From an uncultured Verrucomicrobiota bacterium (GTDB lineage Bacteria > Verrucomicrobiota > Kiritimatiellia > RFP12 > UBA1067): DNA of 9,649 nucleotides. Numbering within the stretch: the first letter of the stretch is position 1; the number at the start of each line of letters is the position of its first letter. The position numbers and the translations under genes were made by a program. Shown here one piece after another: positions 1-7,472 of this stretch. Where the stretch lies: assembly GCA_946628745.1 (NCBI GenBank), contig CAMOXA010000049.1, positions 1-9,649 of the forward strand, in the 5' to 3' direction. The notes under the pieces were generated by a model that ran no database searches, was not told the origin of the DNA, and saw only the letters and a program-made list of their open reading frames with translations.

Positions 1-52
1 CGATGACGACGGCGACGATGATGACGGCGACGACGACGGCGGCAACGACTGA
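1..52 (+). CDS. 3' end of an upstream gene with an Asp/Gly-rich tail (partial)
   Basis: Read from base 2, the sequence gives an unbroken run of about 16 residues that are almost all Asp with spaced Gly, followed by a TGA stop at 50-52. It looks like a low-complexity acidic C-terminal tail of a protein whose body lies outside the window. Such tails occur on secreted or surface proteins and can bind cations, but nothing here shows the function. An overlapping frame (from base 3) gives a Thr/Ala/Met run ending at 57-59 and cannot be strictly excluded. The Asp/Gly frame is favoured because its stop leaves a normal short gap before the next ribosome binding site. Confidence 0.5.
   Translation, partial: DDDGDDDDGDDDGGND
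2..49 (+). repeat. GAC/GAT/GGC codon repeat (Asp-Gly low complexity)
   Basis: The 48 bases are built from GAC, GAT and GGC triplets in an approximate DDDG pattern repeated three times, ending in Gly-Gly-Asn-Asp. This is a trinucleotide-type repeat and would be prone to length variation by slippage. Only its 3' end is in the window, so its full length is unknown. Confidence 0.6.
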
Positions 53-74
53 CGTCTGACGTGGAGCCCTTGAC

Positions 75-83
75 AAAGGAGAG
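75..83 (+). promoter_or_regulatory. Ribosome binding site for the lysA-like gene
   Basis: The purine run AAAGGAGAG lies just before the ATG at 87, with AAGGAG ending 5 bases upstream of it. It is the strongest Shine-Dalgarno in the window and fixes the start of the decarboxylase gene. Confidence 0.8.
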
Positions 84-86
84 AAG

Positions 87-1349
87 ATGAGAACATTGCC
101 GTTCGACAAAGCAAAGCTGGAAGAGCTGTCGTCCAGATGGCCGACACCCTTTCACATCTACGACGCCAAGGCAATTCGCGCAAACGCGAAACGCCTCAAG
201 GACGCATTCTCCTGGAACAAGGGCTTTCGCGAATATTTCGCGGTGAAGGCGACGCCGAATCCGCACATAATGAAGTTGCTGAACGAGTTCGGGTTCGGCT
301 CCGACTGTTCGTCGATGGCCGAGCTCGAACTTGCCGAGCGCACCGGGAACACCGGCGAGGCGATAATGTTCACTTCGAACGACACGCCCGCCGAGGAGTT
401 CCGCCGCGCATGGGATCTCGGGGCGATAATCAACCTCGACGACATTTCCCACTGGGATTTTCTGCTGACGGCGATCGGCGCGGACGGCCGCAGCTTCGAC
501 GGACGCATAATGTGCTGCCGATACAATCCCGGTCCGCTCAAAGGCGGCAACGCCATAATCGGCAAGCCGGAAGAGGCTAAATACGGCTTCACGCGCGAGC
601 AGCTGTTCGGGTGCGACGCGAAGATGAAGGCGGCGGGGGTGTCGCGTTTCGGGCTCCACACGATGGTGGCCTCGAACGAACTCGACCCCGATTACATAAT
701 CGATACGGCGAAGATGCTCTTCTCGCTGGCCGGCGAACTGCACGACGCGCTCGGGATCGATTTCGAGTTTGTAAACATCGGCGGAGGCATAGGCATACCC
801 TACCGGCCCGGACAGAACGCGATGGATCTCGCAGCCGTCGGCAAGGGCATAAAGGCGGCGTACAAGGAACTCGTCGAAGAGAAGGGCATGAAGCCGATGC
901 GTCTGTACATGGAATGCGGGCGGTGCATAACCGGACCGTACGGCTATCTCGTCTCGCGCGTGAGACACATAAAGAACACCTATCGCCTTTATGCGGGGCT
1001 GGACGCGTCGATGTCCAACCTGATGCGACCGGCGCTCTACGGCGCGTACCATGAAATCGTCGTGCCCGGCAAGGAGGAAAGCGGGACGACCAGCGTCTAC
1101 GACGTCACGGGGTCTTTGTGCGAGAACAACGACAAGTTCGCAGTGCAGCGCGTGCTGCCGGTTCTGGAGCGCGGCGATCTCGTGGTCATTTGCGACGCAG
1201 GCGCGCACGGACACGCGATGGGCTTTCAGTACAACGGGAAGCTGAGAAGCGCGGAGCTTCTTCTGGAAGAGGACGGATCGGTTCGCGAAATACGCCGCGC
1301 CGAGACTCTCGACGACTATTTCGCAACATTGGATTTCAACGGACTGTGA
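87..1349 (+). CDS. lysA: Diaminopimelate decarboxylase-type PLP enzyme, divergent LysA
   Basis: A 420-residue group IV (alanine-racemase fold) PLP decarboxylase. The likely reaction is decarboxylation of meso-diaminopimelate to L-lysine in the cytoplasm. Visible motifs are the PLP-lysine segment YFAVKATPNP (K54), the barrel histidine in GLHTMVAS (H191), the phosphate-binding glycines VNIGGGIG (232-234), the ECGR motif (276-279), the substrate-site segment MRPALYGAYH (313-322) and CENND (345-349) with the cysteine that acts across the dimer. Length is normal for LysA. Two signatures are off the textbook form: HTMVAS replaces the usual H-x-HIGS, and GAHGH (372-376) carries His where most family members have the PLP-contacting Tyr of GAY. 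From memory, a LysA branch in Clostridia and other anaerobes shows both changes, so this is probably a natural subfamily. A different diamino acid substrate, such as ornithine or arginine derivatives, cannot be excluded. The ATG is preceded by a strong ribosome site, and the stop overlaps the next start (GTGA). Confidence 0.82.
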   Translation: MRTLPFDKAKLEELSSRWPTPFHIYDAKAIRANAKRLKDAFSWNKGFREYFAVKATPNPHIMKLLNEFGFGSDCSSMAELELAERTGNTGEAIMFTSNDTPAEEFRRAWDLGAIINLDDISHWDFLLTAIGADGRSFDGRIMCCRYNPGPLKGGNAIIGKPEEAKYGFTREQLFGCDAKMKAAGVSRFGLHTMVASNELDPDYIIDTAKMLFSLAGELHDALGIDFEFVNIGGGIGIPYRPGQNAMDLAAVGKGIKAAYKELVEEKGMKPMRLYMECGRCITGPYGYLVSRVRHIKNTYRLYAGLDASMSNLMRPALYGAYHEIVVPGKEESGTTSVYDVTGSLCENNDKFAVQRVLPVLERGDLVVICDAGAHGHAMGFQYNGKLRSAELLLEEDGSVREIRRAETLDDYFATLDFNGL

Positions 1350-3574
1350 GCGCTGAACTTCTAGCACCGGCCGGCGACTTCGAGACCGCGCTGGCGGCGT
1401 TCGACGCTGGAGCGGACGCAGTGTACTGCGGGCTTGCCGGATATTCGGCGCGGGCTTTCGCCAAGAATCTGTCGCCATCGGAACTGCGCGTTCTCATGCG
1501 CGTCGCCGCGAAACGCGCGAGACGAGTCTATGTCACATTCAATACGATAGTGGACGAAGGCGATCTCGAAGACGCGATCGCGCGGCTGGCCGAACTGGAG
1601 GAAATCGGCCCGGACGGGCTCATCGTGCAGGATCTCGGCATTGCGCGACTTTGCAGACGGCACTTCCCCCGGCTTAAGCTGCACGCCTCGACACAGCTCG
1701 TCGCCCACAATCTCGAGGGCGTGACGGCGTTGAAAGAACTCGGCTTCACGCGGGTCGTTCTCGCCAGAGAACTGTCGCTGGCGGAGATCGCATACATCGC
1801 GAAGCGATGCGGCGGCATGGAACTCGAGTGCTTCATCCACGGGGCGCTGTGCTATTCCATTTCGGGATTGTGCCTTTTCTCGGCGATGGAAAAAGGGCGC
1901 AGCGGCAATCGAGGCCGGTGCGCCTACTGCTGCCGCCTGCCATACGAGGACGGCGACGGCGGCAAGACGCTCGCGTTTTCAATGAAAGACCTGCGGCTTG
2001 GCGAAGACGTGAGAAAGCTCGCAGACGCGGGCGTGGCCTCGCTGAAGATCGAAGGGCGCATGAAATCGGCGCTCTACGTAGCGAGCGCGACGTCGTACTA
2101 CCGGCAGATACTCGGCCCGCCGCAGGACCGGGCGCAGGAAAGCCCGCCGCGGCGCGAGGCGACGACCGTCGCAGACCTCGAGACCGTGTTTTCACGCCGC
2201 ACGACTGAACTCTATTTCAACGGCCCGGCCGAAGACGTCATCGATCCGGTTTCGCTGGGCCATCTCGGAACTCCCATCGGCACTGTCAAGCGCGTCACGA
2301 AAGACCGCGAAGGAATGTCATGGCTGAGGTTCCACACTTCTCGGCGGCTCGAGAAGCACGACGGACTGCAGTTCGCCGCGCCGGGCGGCGGCAAACCGCC
2401 GGGGCTCGGCATAATTGAAATGCGCCAGGCAATATCGCGCACGCCAGTCTTCGAAGTGGCGGCCGGAACCGACGTCGAGATTCTGGTGGCGGACCCCGCG
2501 CTTGCCGCGTCGATACGTCCGGGTGCGACAGTCTACTGCTCGATGTCGAACGAAGTCAAGCGGCGCTTCCCGGCGCCGGGCTTCAGGCCGAGCGACTATC
2601 CCGGCGGGGCAAAGGTCGACGTGCGCGTCGAAATCGCGGCGGACGCGATATCGGCGGAGGCTACATGCGGGGAGACAAGGGTGGCGCGCCGCATCGCCGG
2701 CGAATTCGGCCCGGCCAAAAACCCGGCGAAGACATACGCCGCCGTCGAAAAGGCTTTTTCCAAACTGGGCGGCACGGACTACGCGCCAGGCGCGCTAGCC
2801 CTCTCGGATACCGAAAGGCTCTTCGTGCCGATGAGCGTGCTGAACGACCTCAGACGCGAAATCGCCGAGGCTCTGGACGAAGCGAGGGCGAAGACGCGGT
2901 CGGAAAAAATCGAAGCGGCGACAGGCGAAGACGTGTCGCCCGCGGTCGTCCCGTCGGACGCCGCAGACGCGCCGGCGAGGACCGTCAAGATAAGGACCGG
3001 GCAGAAGATTCCATCCGGCGCGTGGGATGAAGTCGTCGTGGAAATCTCGCGGGAAAACGCCGGAGACGTCCGCCTCGAGGACTTCAACATCCCGGTGCGG
3101 CTCGCGCTGCCGGTCTACACCGCCGAACAGGAGTTCGGCAGTCTGCGCGTCGCGGTCAAGCGGCTTCTCAGGGCGGGATTCGACAAGTGGGAGGCGAGCG
3201 ACCTGGCGACGCTGCATATGCTCAGAGCGCTTGGAGTGGACGACATAACTGCAGACTGGACGCTCTACGCTTTCAATTCGCACGCCTTGAAAGCGCTGTC
3301 GGATCTCGGCGTGAAGCGTTTCACGGCGAGTCCCGAGAACAGCCCGGAAAATCTGGCGTTTCTCGCCGAAAGCGGCTACAGCATCGAGTTCCTGGCGCAA
3401 CAGTCGACGCCGCTTTTCATCTCTCTGACGAAGCCTGCGGCGGAATCCGTCAAAGGCCTCGCGATATTCCGGCGGCACGGGCTTTGGGTGACGACGCGTC
3501 CGGTGCCGCGCGTCTTCGAGACGCCAAAGGGCGCGCCTGTCAGGATTGATATCAGCTGGAGCAGGGAATGCTGA
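1346..3574 (+). CDS. rlhA: U32 family protein, RlhA-like (23S rRNA hydroxylation), with extended C-terminus
   Basis: A 742-residue member of the U32 family. These proteins were named peptidases, but studied members are Fe-S dependent hydroxylation or modification factors. RlhA makes 5-hydroxycytidine at position 2501 of 23S rRNA. The N-terminal barrel begins at once with AELLAPAGDFETA. The family signature ECFIHGALCYSISGLCLFS is at 161-179, followed by NRGRCAYCCRLPY. C169, C176, C192 and C196 are the probable [4Fe-4S] ligands, and SLKIEGRMKS (232-241) ends the barrel core. Residues about 290-510 match the DUF3656-type middle domain, ending LFVPMSVLNDLRREIAEAL. An Ala/Asp/Pro-rich linker (about 515-548) leads to a second barrel-like domain (about 560-742) containing ADWTLYAFN and GLWVTTRPVPR. 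GTG at 1346 is chosen because the conserved N-terminal motif starts immediately after it and it overlaps the lysA stop by four bases. No clear Shine-Dalgarno is present, so translation is probably coupled. An in-frame ATG at 1118 would add 76 unlike residues inside lysA. Assignment to RlhA rather than another U32 subfamily is an inference from domain order and cysteine spacing. Confidence 0.85.
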   Translation: MSAELLAPAGDFETALAAFDAGADAVYCGLAGYSARAFAKNLSPSELRVLMRVAAKRARRVYVTFNTIVDEGDLEDAIARLAELEEIGPDGLIVQDLGIARLCRRHFPRLKLHASTQLVAHNLEGVTALKELGFTRVVLARELSLAEIAYIAKRCGGMELECFIHGALCYSISGLCLFSAMEKGRSGNRGRCAYCCRLPYEDGDGGKTLAFSMKDLRLGEDVRKLADAGVASLKIEGRMKSALYVASATSYYRQILGPPQDRAQESPPRREATTVADLETVFSRRTTELYFNGPAEDVIDPVSLGHLGTPIGTVKRVTKDREGMSWLRFHTSRRLEKHDGLQFAAPGGGKPPGLGIIEMRQAISRTPVFEVAAGTDVEILVADPALAASIRPGATVYCSMSNEVKRRFPAPGFRPSDYPGGAKVDVRVEIAADAISAEATCGETRVARRIAGEFGPAKNPAKTYAAVEKAFSKLGGTDYAPGALALSDTERLFVPMSVLNDLRREIAEALDEARAKTRSEKIEAATGEDVSPAVVPSDAADAPARTVKIRTGQKIPSGAWDEVVVEISRENAGDVRLEDFNIPVRLALPVYTAEQEFGSLRVAVKRLLRAGFDKWEASDLATLHMLRALGVDDITADWTLYAFNSHALKALSDLGVKRFTASPENSPENLAFLAESGYSIEFLAQQSTPLFISLTKPAAESVKGLAIFRRHGLWVTTRPVPRVFETPKGAPVRIDISWSREC
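3558..3561 (+). promoter_or_regulatory. Ribosome binding site for lnt, inside the rlhA-like gene
   Basis: GGAG ends six bases before the ATG at 3568. It lies within the last codons of the preceding gene and supports the start that overlaps it by seven bases. Confidence 0.6.
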
Positions 3575-5269
3575 CGCGTTTCATAGAGCAGGCGAAAAAG
3601 GCATTCTGGATGCTGCCCGGCTTTCTGCTGTGGACGGGCTTCCCGCCGCTTGGCGAAGGCATGAACGTGTATTTTGCGCTTGCGCCGCTCATGTGGAAAT
3701 CACGCAAGGGCGACACCCGTTCCAGCGCGGCCGTCTGGTTCGCGAACGGATTTCTGTTCTGGACGGCGACTCTCGCGTGGATGCCGGCGATAATCAAAAA
3801 CAACGGACCGTGGCCGCTCGTGGTGCTTGGCTGGGGGGCGCTTTCGGCGTACTGCGCGCTGTATTTTGGCGCGTATGGATGGCTCTCGGCATGCGTCTGG
3901 AAATTCGCGAAACGGCGCGGTTACGGCTGGCGGCTTTTCGCGCTTCTGTTCGCCGAGCCTGTTTTGTGGGCCGGGCTCGAGATTGTCAGATCGCGGCTCA
4001 TGGGCGGCTTTTCGTGGAACCAGCTTGGCGTCGCGCCGGTGAACATGGGCTTCGGCGCGCCGGCCGTGCTCGGCGGCGTGTATCTCGTCAGCGCGGCTGT
4101 CGTGCTCGTGAACGGGACTCTCGCGTCAATTGCCGAACGCATGGCGGCGCCGTTCGAGGCGGCGCGCCTCCGCCTCCCCCGTGTGGTGAAACTGCCGTCC
4201 GGGACCGTGCATGTCGAGAACGGCGACGGATCGGACGACGAAACGCCGCGCGAGACGCCGCGCTGGCTGAGAAGCGTCGAGACGATCGTGCCGTTCGTCG
4301 TCATATGGGCGATGTATGCGGCGGCCGACGGGTGTATTTCGCGCCGCCGCATGGACGTCGCGGAAGACGGGCGGTCTCTGCCGGTCGCGCTCGTCCAGCG
4401 CAACTTCCCGTGCGTATTCAAGCAAAACGGCGAACGCATGATGGATGTGTACGAACAACTCGCGGCGAATGTCGCTCGCTTCAATCCGAAACTGGTCGTC
4501 CTTTCCGAAAGCGCCTTCGCCGAAGCCGGCGCGATGTTCGGCGGACGCGCGGCGGAGCAAATCGCTGATTGCATCTGCCGCTGGACCGGCGCGTCCGGCG
4601 TCCTCGGCGGAGGTGCGAGAGAGGACGGCGAAGGCCGGCTCTACAACTCCGCCGCGCTGTTCGTCCCGGACGATACGGCAGACGCCGCGCCGGGTGCGCG
4701 CCGCATGTCGGTGCAAATCTACGACAAGACGCACCTCGTGCCGTTCGGCGAGTTCATACCGGGCGACAAAACATTCCCCGCTCTCCAGAAGCTGGCCCCG
4801 GTTGGCAGCTGCACGCCCGGTGAACTGAAACTCGTCGAATTCGACGGCGTGAAGCTCGGCATCGCGATATGCTTCGAGGATACAGACTCGGCGCAAATGC
4901 GCGAACTGGCGCGGATGGGTGCGCATGCGCTCGTGTTCATCACAAATGACAGTTGGTTCTCCCAGTCGAACGAGGCCGTCCAGCACGCCTGGCAGTCGGT
5001 CGCGCGCTCGATCGAAACCGGGCTCGCCGTGGTGCGCGTGGGCAATTCAGGCGTCACGGGAACGATCACGCCGTGGAGCGGGCCGGCGTGGCTCGTGGGG
5101 GAAAACGGCCGGCCTCTGGTCGATGATAAGGCCGCTATGTTTGATAATCTGCCGTATTTTTCGCGCTCTTGCGGCATTACGCCGTATGTCGCCGTCGGCG
5201 ACGCGCCGATTTTCGTATCGTTCCTGCTTCTCATAGGGGCGATGGTTATGGTAAAATATACGCATCATC

Positions 5270-5286
<17 letters not shown>
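3568..5286 (+). CDS. lnt: Apolipoprotein N-acyltransferase
   Basis: A 572-residue integral inner-membrane enzyme that adds the third acyl chain, taken from phospholipid, to the N-terminal cysteine of lipoproteins. This is the last step of lipoprotein maturation before Lol sorting. About seven hydrophobic segments lie in the first 255 residues (for example around 14-30, 52-72, 81-104, 165-187 and 239-255). A nitrilase-fold domain spans about 271-530, and a final membrane helix covers about 547-563. The catalytic triad is complete: E314 in VLSESAFAE, K387 in YDKTHLVPFGEF and C435 in GIAICFED. E395 in FGEF and NDSWF (460-464) are also family hallmarks. A charged, Pro/Arg-rich cytoplasmic loop at about 195-235 is longer than I expect for the family, and total length is somewhat above the roughly 510 residues of E. 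coli Lnt. It starts inside the preceding gene, and its last 17 bases hold the start of ychJ. The presence of lnt argues for an outer membrane. Confidence 0.95.
5249..5257 (+). promoter_or_regulatory. Candidate extended -10 promoter element before ychJ
   Basis: TGGTAAAAT reads as an extended -10 (TGn plus TAAAAT) in a conspicuously AT-rich patch at the 3' end of lnt, in otherwise GC-rich DNA. The hexamer 17 bases upstream (TCTCAT, 5229-5234) is a poor -35. Initiation from this element would fall near 5264, only a few bases before the ychJ ATG at 5270, giving an almost leaderless mRNA. That would fit the missing Shine-Dalgarno. It could also be chance, since these bases encode the end of Lnt. 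Confidence 0.25.
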
Positions 5287-5773
<487 letters not shown>

Positions 5774-5777
5774 TCTC

Positions 5778-5784
5778 GGGGGAG
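5778..5784 (+). promoter_or_regulatory. Ribosome binding site for the 180-residue gene
   Basis: GGGGGAG lies just before the ATG at 5787 in the 13-base gap after ychJ. The spacing is short, but it is the only good site and it decides this start over an in-frame ATG at 5655 that would lie inside ychJ. Confidence 0.55.
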
Positions 5785-5786
5785 CG

Positions 5787-6329
5787 ATGAGCGACAACCG
5801 TGATTTCGACAGATGGTACGCGGCGCGGCAGGTGAGAATCCTCGTCTCGCCGTCGCATCGGCTTGAGACATTCGGCTCTACGCTCGTCAACTACCATCTT
5901 ATATCCGAGCTAGAAGACTTCCCGGGCAAGATACGCATAAGGGAAGGCAGGCTTGAGGCGCACCAGCCGCTGGTCATCGCCCCGCACTTCGCCGAGGTCA
6001 CTACCGAAGGCTTCAGCGAAGAAGCCAGACGCTATGTGGAATTCCTCCGTGCGAACGAGGACAACATGCGCATACTGCAGTACGGCTACCATCTGAAGAG
6101 CGACAACTTCTCCGAGCAGATAGTGACCGATTCGCTGGCGGCCGTGACCGAGCGTGTAAAGGCGGCGGTGCTCGAGAGCGGCGACAAGTTCGCGGCGGTT
6201 CTGCAAGGTGTGGACGAGCCGTGGGACGTGGCGCTTGTCGAACTTTGGCGGCGCGAGGTCGACCGTAGCGCCGGCAAGAACATCAAGGAACTGGAGGAAA
6301 GCGGCAGGCTTTTCGGCAAAAGGAAGTGA
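5787..6329 (+). CDS. Conserved-looking hypothetical protein, 180 residues
   Basis: I do not recognise a named domain. The protein is soluble, acidic and mixed helix/strand, with no signal peptide, membrane segment, cysteine cluster or nucleotide-binding loop. Segments that look like conserved family motifs are FDRWYAARQVRILV (7-20), HRLETFGSTLVNYHLISEL (24-42), VREG-like IREGRLEAHQPLVIAP (51-66), GFSEEARRYVEFL (75-87), LQYGYHLK (97-104), IVTDSLAAVTERVKA (112-126) and the aromatic, acidic GVDEPWDVAL (141-150). The C-terminus is charged and helical. I have a loose impression of similar uncharacterised proteins in Verrucomicrobiota-type genomes, which I cannot verify. It follows ychJ by 13 bases and precedes parA by 19 bases, so it is surely co-transcribed with both. 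Codon usage and GC-rich third positions match its neighbours, which supports a real gene. Confidence 0.88.
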   Translation: MSDNRDFDRWYAARQVRILVSPSHRLETFGSTLVNYHLISELEDFPGKIRIREGRLEAHQPLVIAPHFAEVTTEGFSEEARRYVEFLRANEDNMRILQYGYHLKSDNFSEQIVTDSLAAVTERVKAAVLESGDKFAAVLQGVDEPWDVALVELWRREVDRSAGKNIKELEESGRLFGKRK

Positions 6330-6335
6330 CACTAC

Positions 6336-6341
6336 GGGGAG
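6336..6341 (+). promoter_or_regulatory. Ribosome binding site for parA
   Basis: GGGGAG ends seven bases before the ATG at 6349. It selects this start, which gives a normal ParA N-terminus, over an in-frame ATG at 6208 that would add 47 unrelated residues inside the previous gene. Confidence 0.7.
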
Positions 6342-6348
6342 TCGCGAG

Positions 6349-7277
<929 letters not shown>

Positions 7278-7278
<1 letters not shown>

Positions 7279-7472
7279 TGGCGGACGGAGCTTACGAACG
7301 GCGCGGACTGCGCGAGGCGGAACTCGCGCACATCCGCCGCGTCTTGGCCGAAGCCGCCAAAAAACGGGCGGAAAAGCAGGAAGAGGGGAGTTGCCATGTC
7401 CATGGTAAAGAAGACGATTCCGGTATTGCTGGCTCTTGCGGCGCTGACATCCGTCGCGGCGGAGGTCGTTGA
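7278..7472 (+). CDS. Small ORF translationally coupled to parA, 64 residues
   Basis: The ATG shares its first base with the parA stop codon (TAATG), the classic arrangement for re-initiation. The first 38 codons or so are GC-rich at the third position, like the real genes here, and encode a charged, probably amphipathic helix (residues about 8-36, with AELAHIRRVLAEAAKKRAEK). After about codon 38, where it overlaps the next gene, third-position GC falls and the sequence turns Gly/Asp/Cys-rich, so the end may be passively read-through. It contains the ribosome site of the following gene. There is no signal peptide, membrane segment or family I know. It could be a genuine small protein, possibly a partner of ParA, or merely a coupling leader. 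No other ORF better explains 7279-7395. Confidence 0.45.
7383..7390 (+). promoter_or_regulatory. Ribosome binding site for the beta-helix protein
   Basis: GAGGGGAG ends five bases before the ATG at 7396. A second in-frame ATG at 7402 would be 11 bases away, so 7396 is the better start. Confidence 0.7.

Noticed and set aside
50..62. Tandem TGACGT at 50-55 and 57-62
   Set aside because: The copies are only six bases each, one overlaps the upstream stop codon, and no symmetry or further copies are present. Chance is enough.
70..98. Perfect TTGACA (70-75) upstream of the lysA-like gene as a -35 box
   Set aside because: A -10 at normal spacing would fall inside the coding sequence (around 92-98), where the match is poor, and the transcript would start after the ATG. 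The hexamer also overlaps the Shine-Dalgarno region.
1118..1345. Longer N-terminus for the U32 gene from the ATG at 1118
   Set aside because: It would add 76 Arg-rich residues lying wholly inside lysA in another frame. The family's conserved N-terminal motif begins right after GTG 1346.
3546..4568. 340-codon plus-strand frame overlapping the start of lnt
   Set aside because: It is Arg/Gly-rich with no motif and is out of frame with the well-supported Lnt sequence.
4126..4986. 286-codon open frame on the minus strand within lnt
   Set aside because: The + strand frame encodes the complete Lnt catalytic triad in this very region. The antisense product has no recognisable feature.
5774..5786. 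Possible terminator in the gap between ychJ and the 180-residue gene
   Set aside because: The 13-base gap is filled by a ribosome site and has neither a hairpin nor a T run.
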